Assembly: GCF_036659115.1 (NCBI RefSeq)
Contig: NZ_JAVXDF010000123.1
From: Gordonibacter sp036659115
Lineage (GTDB): Bacteria > Actinomycetota > Coriobacteriia > Coriobacteriales > Eggerthellaceae
Length of the DNA: 5,141 nucleotides
Strand: one strand, 5' to 3'
Both the position numbers and the translations under genes were made by a program. Of this stretch, positions 1 to 5,136 are shown in pieces (position 1 is the first letter of the stretch; each line of letters starts with the position of its first letter). The notes beneath the pieces were generated by a model. The model worked only from the letters and a program-made list of their open reading frames with translations, made no database searches and was not told where the DNA came from.

Positions 1-58
1 ATCATGTGCGCTTGCGTATTGTACGCTATCCTTCCCGTTTAGGAAAGCCTCGCTTGGC

Positions 59-95
59 GTGCCTGTTTCGTTTGGATGCCGGTCCGAACAGGCAC
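59..95. repeat. Imperfect inverted repeat / stem-loop
   Basis: Bases 59-70 (GTGCCTGTTTCG) pair with 85-95 (CGAACAGGCAC) to give 11 base pairs with one bulged T and a 14-base loop. The arm GGCAC at 91-95 can pair instead with GTGCC at 100-104 around an ACCG loop, so two structures exclude each other. No T-run follows on either strand, so it is not a standard intrinsic terminator. Its role is unknown. Confidence 0.4.
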
Positions 96-108
96 ACCGG
101 TGCCGGCT

Positions 109-141
109 CGATACGGGCCGCGTGTCACGACAGCCGTATCG
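109..141. repeat. Inverted repeat CGATACGG / CCGTATCG
   Basis: Two perfect 8-base arms at 109-116 and 134-141 enclose 17 bases that themselves contain CGTG-T-CACG at 121-129. It could be a stem-loop or a protein-binding site. There is no adjacent T-run to make it a terminator. Confidence 0.4.
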
Positions 142-186
142 TCCTTCTCGTATGCTTGCTGCGAAAAAAACTTTCAGCGGCACCCC

Positions 187-214
187 TTGGAAAAAATAGT
201 CAATAGACTAGCAT
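187..214 (+). promoter_or_regulatory. Weak candidate promoter for the TetR gene
   Basis: TTGGAA (187-192), a 16-base spacer and TAGCAT (209-214) match the sigma-70 hexamers at four of six positions each. Transcription would start near 221, just before the palindrome at 229-244, so a bound repressor would block the start. This would give a 5' untranslated leader of about 130 bases. The match is poor and the call rests mainly on position. Confidence 0.3.
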
Positions 215-228
215 GGTCTTTGAAGCGC

Positions 229-244
229 TTGACCGGCCGGTCAA
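229..244. promoter_or_regulatory. Perfect 16-bp palindrome, likely TetR-family operator
   Basis: TTGACCGGCCGGTCAA reads the same on both strands with no central spacer. It lies 105 bases before the GTG start of a TetR-family repressor gene. TetR-family proteins bind as dimers to palindromes of about this size, usually at their own promoters, so autoregulation of the repressor-exporter cassette is the natural inference. The half-site TTGACC also resembles a -35 box. No second copy was seen in the gap before the ATPase gene. Confidence 0.6.
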
Positions 245-337
245 TGGGTCGCTTTTCGGGTACCTGCCTTGCGTGAAAGACGTTGTCGCGGGCGGCAAGA
301 TGGAGATGCGCGTTGTGGCAGCGTGCGGGTGCAGATG

Positions 338-343
338 AGGAGG
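338..343 (+). promoter_or_regulatory. Ribosome binding site fixing the GTG start of the TetR gene
   Basis: AGGAGG, followed by more G residues, lies six bases before GTG at 350. This strong site favours the GTG over the upstream in-frame ATG at 269 and over the ATG at 335, which overlaps the site. Confidence 0.75.
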
Positions 344-349
344 GGGAAC

Positions 350-979
350 GTGGAGCACGGTTTCGAGAAGTTCGAAAGCCTGCCGGAAGAGCGACGCGAG
401 GCCATCGTGGGTGCGGCGGTGGAGACGTTCGGCCTGAGCGACTACAAAGGCGCCTCGACCGATGCTATCGCGCGCAAGGCGGGTATTTCCAAGGGGCTTT
501 TGTTCTTCTATTTCAAGAACAAGCGCGAGCTGTACCTCTACCTCATGCGGCATCTGATGGACGTGGTCACGAAGGTGGTAGTGGACGAGCGGTTCTACGA
601 GATCGACGACTTTTTCGAGCTGTTCAAATATGCGGCCAGCAGGAAGAAGGACGCACTCTCCAAGATGCCCTATCTGCTGGACTTCAGCATCCGCGCTTTC
701 TATCCCGAGCACAAAGACGTCAAAGACACGATGAACGGCTGGACCCAGGCCCAGATCGACCTCATGTTCTCGACGTTCTTCAAGAACGTGCGCCTGGACA
801 AGTTCCGCGACGGTGTCGAGCCTAAAAAGGTGGTGGACATGATGATCTGGATGGCCGACGGCTATCTGCACCAGCAGCGCAGTATGAGCCGTGCTATCGA
901 TATCGACGCGCTCATGGTCGAGTTCGACGAGTGGTGCGAGATGTTCAAACGATACGCGTACAAAGAAGAGTTCCAATAG
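350..979 (+). CDS. TetR/AcrR-family transcriptional regulator
   Basis: This is a 209-residue DNA-binding repressor of usual family length. The N-terminal three-helix domain spans about residues 12-60. Its helix-turn-helix runs through GASTDAIARKAGISKGLLFF (34-53) into YFKNKRELY (54-62), the hallmark TetR pattern. The C-terminal part (about 65-209) is helical, rich in aromatic and charged residues, and should form the dimer and ligand pocket; its ligand cannot be read from the sequence. The GTG start follows a strong AGGAGG. An in-frame ATG at 269 would add 27 basic residues that do not look conserved. The gene precedes an ABC-2 exporter in the same direction, and a 16-bp palindrome lies 105 bases upstream. 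That suggests it represses itself and probably the exporter. The family call is firm; the targets are inferred. Confidence 0.93.
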   Translation: MEHGFEKFESLPEERREAIVGAAVETFGLSDYKGASTDAIARKAGISKGLLFFYFKNKRELYLYLMRHLMDVVTKVVVDERFYEIDDFFELFKYAASRKKDALSKMPYLLDFSIRAFYPEHKDVKDTMNGWTQAQIDLMFSTFFKNVRLDKFRDGVEPKKVVDMMIWMADGYLHQQRSMSRAIDIDALMVEFDEWCEMFKRYAYKEEFQ

Positions 980-1029
980 GACCACGCGGTTCTGCAGCAG
1001 GGCGCATCTGCTTCCTGCGATCAGCCGGT

Positions 1030-1084
1030 ACCGAAAACGGTTTACGAGAGAAAGAGCGCCCCGGCGCGAGCGCGAGCATGCGCT
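1030..1084 (+). other. Three small stem-loops between the TetR and ATPase genes
   Basis: The 138-base gap holds ACCG-AAAA-CGGT (1030-1041), GCGC-CCCG-GCGC (1056-1067) and AGCGC-N6-GCGCT (1069-1084) in succession. None is followed by a T-run, so they do not look like a terminator and read-through from the TetR gene is possible. They could set the ratio of repressor to exporter mRNA, but stems of four or five pairs are common by chance in GC-rich DNA. Confidence 0.3.
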
Positions 1085-1117
1085 GTTGCGGGGTAGCGGA
1101 AACGAAAGGAGTGCGTC

Positions 1118-2059
1118 ATGGCGGCGGCACTAGAACTTCGCGGTTTGACGAAAGACTATGGGAAACAGCGCGGCATCTTCGACGTATCGCTCGAAGTGCA
1201 GCAGGGGGAGGTGTTCGGCTTCCTTGGTCCCAACGGTGCGGGCAAGACTACTGCGATGCGCCATCTCATGGGTTTTGTGAAACCTGGTGCCGGCGAGGCG
1301 CGCATCGGCGGGCTCGCTTGCTTTTCCGAGCGGGCCGCCATCCAACGTACGCTGGGGTACCTACCTGGTGAGATAGCCTGTATGGACGAGATGACGGGCA
1401 GCGCCTTCCTCGAGTTCATGGCCCGCATGAAGAAGCTGGCCGATCGAGTGCGGTTGCACGAGCTGGCCGATTACTTCGAGCTGGATCCCTCGCGCAAGAT
1501 ACGCAAGATGTCGAAGGGCACCAAGCAGAAGGTGGGCCTGGTGTGCGCGTTCATGGGGCGACCCGACTTGCTGCTTCTCGACGAGCCGACGAGCGGGCTT
1601 GACCCGCTTATGCAAGGGCGCTTCATCGACCTGGTGCTGGCCGAGAAGGAACGCGGGGCAACGGTGTTTCTCTCGTCCCACCTGTTCGAAGAGGTGGAGC
1701 GCACATGCGACCGCGTGGCGTTCATCCGCGACGGGCGCTTGGCGGCGGTAGAGCGCATGGACGACGTGCGGCGCTCGCGCAAGCGGGTGTACGTTATTGC
1801 CTTCGCCTATGCCACAGAGCGCGATCGCTACGTCGCCTCCCATCCGGAAGCGCAGATCAGGGGTGCGGTGAGCGCTGAGATGGTCGTGGCGGGAGGGGCG
1901 GATGCGTTCGTGAAAGACCTGGCTGCCTTCGAGGTGGCCGACCTTGCAGCGCGTGAGCAGACGCTCGAGGAGCTGTTCTTGCACCTGTACGGTTCATGCT
2001 CCGACGATCGTCCCGGCTTGCGATCGACCGCTTCGTCTGAAAGGGGTTGTCATGAATAG
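1118..2059 (+). CDS. ABC-2-type exporter, ATP-binding subunit
   Basis: This 313-residue cytoplasmic ATPase would power the permease encoded next to it. Walker A is GPNGAGKT (37-44). The Q-loop region reads GYLPGE (80-85), with G where many ABC proteins have Q. The signature is MSKGTKQKVGL (131-141) instead of LSGGQ, a form common in ABC-2 exporter ATPases. Walker B is LLLLDEP (151-157), the D-loop SGLD (159-162) and the switch histidine H188 in SSHLFEE. After about residue 215 comes the variable C-terminal region of drug- and lantibiotic-type exporter ATPases. The last 20 or so residues, after LFLHLYG, are polar, look unconserved and overlap the permease start. ATG 1118 follows AAAGGAG at good spacing. 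The substrate is unknown; antimicrobial, lipid or peptide export are all possible. Confidence 0.95.
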   Translation: MAAALELRGLTKDYGKQRGIFDVSLEVQQGEVFGFLGPNGAGKTTAMRHLMGFVKPGAGEARIGGLACFSERAAIQRTLGYLPGEIACMDEMTGSAFLEFMARMKKLADRVRLHELADYFELDPSRKIRKMSKGTKQKVGLVCAFMGRPDLLLLDEPTSGLDPLMQGRFIDLVLAEKERGATVFLSSHLFEEVERTCDRVAFIRDGRLAAVERMDDVRRSRKRVYVIAFAYATERDRYVASHPEAQIRGAVSAEMVVAGGADAFVKDLAAFEVADLAAREQTLEELFLHLYGSCSDDRPGLRSTASSERGCHE

Positions 2060-2849
2060 GACGCTGTTTGCCAAGGAGATGCGCTCCGGTGCGTTCGTCA
2101 CGGTGATTATTGCGGGGGTGCTGGCCCTGTACATTGCCACGATAGTGAGCATGTTCGATCCGGCACTCGGGGAGAGCCTCGACGCCATGATGCAGAGCAT
2201 GCCCGACCTGTTCTCCGCATTCGGCATGGCCAAGCCCTCGACCACGCTGCTGGATTTCCTGTTGAACTACCTGTACGGTTTCCTGTTGACGACGTTTCCG
2301 CTTGTGCTGGTGCTTATCTTGGTGAACAAGCTGGTGGTGCGCTATCTCGACCGTGGGACGATGGCGTACCTGCTGGCCACGCCGGTGAGCCGTGTGCGCA
2401 TCGCTGCCACGCTAGCCGGCGTGTTGGCATGCATGCTCGTGCTGCTCATGGCGGCTACGTGGGTCCTTGAAGCAGGATCGGCCGAGTTTTTGTTCCCGGG
2501 CGAGCTGGACATGGCCGGCCTTGCTCGTGCGAATGCGGGCCTTCTGGGCCTGTGGCTCGCGATGGCGGGCTTGTGCTTCCTGTCGGCCTGCGCGTTCTCG
2601 AATGCAAGCTTGGCGCTCTGGGCGGGCGGCGGGGCGTGCATCCTGTCGTTTCTGGTGCAGATGGTGTCGCAGGTGGGCGAGAAGTTTGAGTTTCTGAAGT
2701 ACGCCACGCCGCTTACGCTGTTCGATGCTTATGGTCTGGCTGCAAACGATGCGGCGGCTTGGGCAGGCGCGGCGGCGCTGTACGGGGCGGCTGCAGTGTT
2801 GTTCTCGGCGGGTGTGGCCGTGTTCAGCCAGCGCGACTTGAACGTCTAA
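2052..2849 (+). CDS. ABC-2-type exporter, permease subunit
   Basis: This is a 265-residue integral membrane protein and the membrane half of the exporter. Hydrophobic stretches suggest six helices at about 14-34, 70-91, 117-137, 161-181, 185-205 and 236-258. The short segment AYLLATPVSRVRIA (105-118), between helices 2 and 3, resembles the cytoplasmic coupling motif LLsTPvSR found in ABC-2 permeases of this type. The C-terminus FSQRDLNV matches the usual ending (F-x-R-R-D-L). The start codon ATG 2052 overlaps the end of the ATPase gene (ATGAATAG, 8 bases) and follows AAAGGGG, so the two are translationally coupled. A complete exporter would need two permease copies or a partner; no second permease gene is present. 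The transported substrate is unknown. Confidence 0.9.
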   Translation: MNRTLFAKEMRSGAFVTVIIAGVLALYIATIVSMFDPALGESLDAMMQSMPDLFSAFGMAKPSTTLLDFLLNYLYGFLLTTFPLVLVLILVNKLVVRYLDRGTMAYLLATPVSRVRIAATLAGVLACMLVLLMAATWVLEAGSAEFLFPGELDMAGLARANAGLLGLWLAMAGLCFLSACAFSNASLALWAGGGACILSFLVQMVSQVGEKFEFLKYATPLTLFDAYGLAANDAAAWAGAAALYGAAAVLFSAGVAVFSQRDLNV

Positions 2850-2890
2850 GCACGAGGCCCGATGAGACGGCGGGCGGCCGCCTGGGACGA

Positions 2891-3280
2891 TTACCCTGCC
2901 GCCTCCATCAGGGCACGCGCGCTGCGCATGAGAATCCTGCCTACCACGACGCCTGCCACGCACAGCGCAAGGCTGCCTCCGGCGTACAGGGCTCCCATGC
3001 CGTACCTGCCGCCTTCTAGCAGCGCCAGCGTCTCGAGTGAGAATGTGGAGAACGTGGTGAACCCGCCGCAGAGGCCCGTTTTCAGAAATAGCAGCGCATT
3101 CGGCGGCATGCCGGGCCAGCTGTCGGCAGCTTCGACAACGGCTCCGATAGCCACCGCGCCTGCGAAGTTTACGATGAGCGTCATGAGGGGGAAATCGCCC
3201 TCGTAGGGCACCAGCCCCAGCAGATAGCGCGCCACCGCGCCGATGAACCCTCCGGCACCCACGCACAGTATCGAGAGCAT
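2891..3280 (-). CDS. crcB: Fluoride-specific ion channel FluC (CrcB)
   Basis: This 129-residue membrane protein exports fluoride passively and so protects enolase and pyrophosphatase. Family hallmarks are all visible: GGFIGAVARYLLG (10-22) with R18, the pore asparagine N38 in IVNFAG, and GLCGGFTTFSTFSLE (69-83), which holds the central sodium-site turn and the Phe-box residues F77 and F80. Four helices are expected at about 3-22, 33-52, 62-80 (broken) and 96-118. Only one copy is present, so it should act as a dual-topology homodimer; many Gram-positives instead carry two adjacent genes. ATG 3280 follows a GGAAAGG-like site at 8-9 bases. The gene converges on the ABC permease gene with 41 bases between the stops. 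No fluoride riboswitch was recognised upstream. Confidence 0.94.
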   Translation of the reverse strand: MLSILCVGAGGFIGAVARYLLGLVPYEGDFPLMTLIVNFAGAVAIGAVVEAADSWPGMPPNALLFLKTGLCGGFTTFSTFSLETLALLEGGRYGMGALYAGGSLALCVAGVVVGRILMRSARALMEAAG

Positions 3281-3305
3281 GCCCGCGCCTTTCCGTCGTT
3301 TTCCT

Positions 3306-3327
3306 CAAGGGCACCAGTATACCCTTG
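3306..3327. promoter_or_regulatory. Inverted repeat CAAGGG-N10-CCCTTG spanning the fluC -10
   Basis: Perfect 6-base arms at 3306-3311 and 3322-3327 flank the -10 hexamer of the predicted fluC promoter. A site centred there would suit a repressor. No regulator of fluC is encoded in the window, and the arms are short enough to be chance. Confidence 0.35.
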
Positions 3328-3344
3328 TCGTCGGGTGCTGTAGC
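3316..3344 (-). promoter_or_regulatory. Candidate fluC promoter
   Basis: On the reverse strand, TATACT (3316-3321) matches the -10 consensus at five of six positions. It lies 17 bases from GCTACA (3339-3344), a weak -35. Transcription would begin near 3309, leaving a leader of about 30 bases to the ATG at 3280, too short for a riboswitch. Confidence 0.5.
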
Positions 3345-3360
3345 CTGAAAGGGCGCAGGT

Positions 3361-3421
3361 GCTGTGCGAGGCGACCGAAGCGCAGCGGGGCGCATGCCGG
3401 GAGGCGGGGATGCGGCACAGC
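3361..3421. other. Nested stem-loop in the fluC-vanZ divergent region
   Basis: GCTGTGC (3361-3367) pairs perfectly with GCACAGC (3415-3421). Directly inside the 3' arm, CGCATGCC (3391-3398) pairs with GGC (3403-3405) and ATGCG (3410-3414), with a bulge of four G and a GGGA (GNRA-type) loop. The two helices would be contiguous at 3414/3415. It could be a structured RNA or simply GC-rich spacer. The transcribed strand is unknown, and it lies upstream of both predicted promoter areas. Confidence 0.3.
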
Positions 3422-3484
3422 CGAGGGTCCTCGTTGCCCGCACGCCAGCATTGGAGCGAGACGGTCGGAGGTGGAGTGCGTTGC

Positions 3485-3512
3485 CTTAAGCGTTCCTTAA
3501 CATCCGCTTAAG
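3485..3512 (+). promoter_or_regulatory. Three CTTAA-type direct repeats at 11-bp spacing upstream of vanZ
   Basis: CTTAAG (3485-3490), CTTAAC (3496-3501) and CTTAAG (3507-3512) begin exactly 11 bases apart, one helical turn. OmpR/PhoB-type response regulators bind direct repeats with this spacing, and TTTAAG-N5-TTTAAG is the known form of the streptococcal CiaR box. The repeats lie 40-67 bases before the putative vanZ start, a position suited to an activator site. No two-component genes are in the window, so the binding protein is unknown. Confidence 0.5.
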
Positions 3513-3551
3513 ACGCGGATACGGTTGCTTCGTCCGGGGTGTCGCCGGCTG

Positions 3552-4066
3552 GTGCGGCGCTTCCTGGAAAGTCGTGCGCTCACGGTCTGCCTGATGGCTG
3601 TCTACCTCGTCGTCCTGGCGTGGTTATCCTGCTGAAGATGGAACTTTCCCTCGATGTTGTGGGCACGATTCGCAGCGTGAACCTGATCCCTTTGGCGGGG
3701 GCCACGGTGATAAACGGTGCCACCGACTACCGGGAAGTCGTGCAGAACGTTTTGGCGTTCGCTCCGTTCGGCCTGTACCTGGGTATGCTCCAAGGCGGCC
3801 GGTCGCCTTGGCGAGCCCTTGCCGCTATCGCCGCCGTGAGCCTGTCTTTTGAAGCGCTGCAATTCGCGTTCTCCCTAGGGGCTACAGACGTTACCGACCT
3901 TATCGCGAACACTCTCGGCGGAGCGCTGGGACTTGCCCTGTACGCGCTTGTTCGCCGTGCTCTCCGATCGAAAGCCCGCGTCCTGCGCATAGCCAATGCC
4001 GTGGCCCTTGCGGTCACCGTGTTCATGCTGGCGCTCGTCGGTTTGCTACTGGCGGCCAATTGGTAG
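3552..4066 (+). CDS. VanZ-family membrane protein, apparently frameshifted near its N-terminus
   Basis: The intact part from ATG 3638 (142 residues) carries the VanZ pattern: RSVNLIP (12-18), NVLAFAPFG (37-45), SFEALQFAF (70-78) and DVTDLIANTLGGALG (84-98), plus hydrophobic helices to the C-terminus. VanZ proteins usually begin with a membrane helix directly before this. That helix is present but in another frame: from GTG 3552 the reading is VRRFLESRALTV and then MAVYLVVLAWL, stopping at TGA 3633-3635. Restoring one base near 3624-3625 joins it to ILLKMEL and gives a protein of about 171 residues. The in-frame alternative upstream of 3638 (ATG 3539) is not hydrophobic and looks spurious. No slippery heptamer is seen. 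Either the gene is a recent pseudogene, the base was missed in sequencing, or a shortened protein is made from 3638 without a clear ribosome binding site. VanZ of enterococci gives low-level teicoplanin resistance; most homologues are uncharacterised. Confidence 0.85.
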
Positions 4067-4193
4067 AGACCGTGTCGGTTGGTTTGTGAGGCGAAGATAG
4101 AAGGGCTTACGCGCACGACATTCCAGTCGTTCGACCTATGCGACGGCGCGAGGATCGCCGCGGGCTAGCCGTATCCGCTGAGGTTCTTGCGGG
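4067..4193. other. Convergent spacer between vanZ and pyrE
   Basis: No gene is supported here. Two small stems are visible, ACGAC-N6-GTCGT (4115-4130) and CGGCG-N7-CGCCG (4144-4160). Neither has a following T-run. Confidence 0.5.
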
Positions 4194-4261
4194 GCAGAAA
4201 CGGGCCGACTTGACGGTTGAGGCGCAGGTCTTATCTGTCCGGCCCGCTCGTTTCTGCTTTT
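4194..4261 (+). terminator. Stem-loop with T-run between vanZ and pyrE
   Basis: GCAGAAACGGGCCG (4194-4207) pairs with 4240-4257 (CGGCCCG, a four-base bulge, TTTCTGC), giving 14 pairs and a 32-base loop, followed by TTTT (4258-4261). The T-run makes it a rightward terminator for vanZ transcripts. The same hairpin lies 17 bases after the pyrE stop on the other strand but without a T-run there, so it may only protect or partly terminate pyrE mRNA. CTGTCC (4235-4240) can also pair with GGACAG (4262-4267), which would give a pseudoknot-like alternative. Confidence 0.5.
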
Positions 4262-4273
4262 GGACAGGATGGC

Positions 4274-4951
4274 CTACTTGGCGCCGTATTGCTCGTAATA
4301 GGCGTCGAGGGCGGCCTTCACCTCGTCGTCGATGACTACGCGTCCCTGGCACTCGCGGTTGAGCAGGTGCTCGGTGACCTCGGCCATGTCCACGATGGAC
4401 GCCGTGGGGAAGCCGTAGCGCTCGCGCACTTCGTCAAGCGCACACATTTCGCCGCCTTTGCCCACTTCCATGCGGTTCAGAGACACCATCAAGCCCACGA
4501 CCTCGACGTTCGCTTGCGACATGAGGATGGGATGCGTCTCCTCGATGGACTTGCCCGACGTGGTCACGTCCTCCACGATGATCACGCGGTCACCGTCTTC
4601 TAAGTTGCTGCCCAAAAGGATGCCCGTGTCGCCGTGGTCCTTGACCTCTTTGCGGTTCGAGCAGTAGCGCACTTCTTTGCCGTAGAGCTCATGCAGGCCC
4701 ATGGTGGTTATGACCGACAGGGGGATGCCCTTATAAGCCGGTCCGAACACTACGTCGAAGTCGAGGCCGAAGTTGTCATGGATGGCTTGCGCGTAATAGC
4801 GTCCTAGGCGATGCAGCTGCTCGCCGGTCACGTAAGCGCCTGCGTTCATGAAAAAGGGGGACTGGCGACCGCTTTTTAAAGTGAACTCACCGAACTTCAG
4901 AACGTCGCTCTCCACCATGAACTCGATGAATTCCTGCTTGTAGGCTTCCAT
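4274..4951 (-). CDS. pyrE: Orotate phosphoribosyltransferase
   Basis: This 225-residue cytoplasmic enzyme joins orotate to PRPP to make orotidine 5'-monophosphate, the fifth step of UMP synthesis. The PRPP-binding signature is VIIVEDVTTSGKS (123-135). The catalytic loop is NRKEVKDHGDTG (99-110), with the K-x-x-K-D-H-G pattern. FGPAYKGIPL (69-78) and KSGRQSPFFMN (26-36) are the other conserved substrate-site segments. The length fits the family and no key residue is missing. ATG 4951 is chosen because GAAGAAGGGA precedes it at good spacing. In-frame ATGs at 5107 and 5026 would add arginine-rich peptide encoded by the GC hairpins of the leader. No other pyrimidine gene is adjacent, so it appears to be transcribed alone. 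It converges on vanZ. Confidence 0.97.
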   Translation of the reverse strand: MEAYKQEFIEFMVESDVLKFGEFTLKSGRQSPFFMNAGAYVTGEQLHRLGRYYAQAIHDNFGLDFDVVFGPAYKGIPLSVITTMGLHELYGKEVRYCSNRKEVKDHGDTGILLGSNLEDGDRVIIVEDVTTSGKSIEETHPILMSQANVEVVGLMVSLNRMEVGKGGEMCALDEVRERYGFPTASIVDMAEVTEHLLNRECQGRVVIDDEVKAALDAYYEQYGAK

Positions 4952-4968
4952 AGGATTCCCTTCTTCTC

Positions 4969-5009
4969 CGCGCCGAGGCGCGTGCCTGCGGTGCGGCGCC
5001 CGGCGCCGC
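4969..5009 (-). promoter_or_regulatory. Two GC-only hairpins in the pyrE leader
   Basis: In pyrE sense, the first hairpin is GCGGCGC-N3-GCGCCGC (4993-5009) and the second CGCGC-N4-GCGCG (4969-4982). The second ends two bases before the purine-rich ribosome binding region. Neither is followed by a T-run, and no PyrR-type binding loop was recognised. Control of ribosome access, or of coupled transcription, is possible but inferred. Confidence 0.4.
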
Positions 5010-5107
5010 GTCTGCTCGCGTTCCATGATACTCGATTCGGCAGGAGAGGTGCGCGGCGGTTTGCGGGCCTCAGGTCGGCGGCGGAGGAGCTTTCTGCCTA
5101 GATGCAC

Positions 5108-5136
5108 TTGACAATTACTAGACTATATCATATATT
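5108..5136 (+). promoter_or_regulatory. Near-consensus sigma-70 promoter pointing out of the window
   Basis: TTGACA (5108-5113, perfect), a 17-base spacer and TATATT (5131-5136, five of six) form the best promoter in the window, inside a locally AT-rich island. It would drive a rightward gene beyond 5141, divergent from pyrE. The palindrome TATAT-C-ATATA (5124-5134) overlaps its -10. Confidence 0.6.
5122..5127 (-). promoter_or_regulatory. Possible pyrE -10 element
   Basis: TATAGT on the reverse strand matches the -10 consensus at five of six positions, and TATGAT (5127-5132) is an overlapping alternative. The matching -35 would lie past the right edge and cannot be seen. Starting here, the pyrE leader would be about 165 bases and would include both GC hairpins. 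Confidence 0.35.

Larger units (their letters stand above)
1..349. other. Intergenic region upstream of the TetR gene, rich in inverted repeats
   Basis: No convincing gene lies in these 349 bases. Two forward frames stay open from the left edge to about 199 and 206, but their translations show no recognisable domain and neither has a ribosome binding site. The stretch instead holds several inverted repeats (59-95, 91-104, 109-141, 197-210, 229-244) and a run of seven A at 165-171. The last palindrome is a likely operator and is listed separately. On the reverse strand a TACAAT -10-like hexamer (18-23) sits inside a GCGTA/TACGC repeat (14-26) near the left edge. It may serve a leftward gene outside the window, but no good -35 accompanies it. 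Confidence 0.6.

Noticed and set aside
1..206. Open forward frames running from the left edge (including an ATG at 6) that might be a gene end or small gene
   Set aside because: No recognisable domain, no ribosome binding site, and the region is packed with inverted repeats typical of intergenic DNA.
200..985. Long reverse-strand open frame opposite the TetR gene
   Set aside because: It is the antisense shadow of a clear TetR gene; its histidine- and leucine-rich translation matches no family I know.
1131..1860. Non-canonical ABC signature (MSKGTKQ) and missing Q-loop glutamine as a sign of a degenerate ATPase
   Set aside because: These variants are usual in ABC-2 exporter ATPases, and Walker A, Walker B, the D-loop and the switch histidine are intact.
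2850..2890. GGCGGCCGCC palindrome (2873-2882) as a bidirectional terminator between the permease and fluC genes
   Set aside because: It has no T-run on either strand and almost no loop; it is probably a by-product of GC-rich sequence.
2412..3443. 1-kb reverse-strand open frame covering parts of the permease and fluC regions
   Set aside because: Arginine-, alanine- and histidine-rich low-complexity translation, typical of a GC-rich shadow frame, and it conflicts with the well-supported fluC frame.
3281..3551. Fluoride riboswitch upstream of fluC
   Set aside because: I looked for the crcB-motif core (GGNGATGG and its partner segments) on both strands and saw no match. A covariance search would settle it.
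4952..5107. N-terminal extension of PyrE from ATG 5107 or 5026
   Set aside because: The extra 52 residues are arginine-rich and encoded by the leader hairpins. A good ribosome binding site directly precedes ATG 4951, which gives the usual family length.
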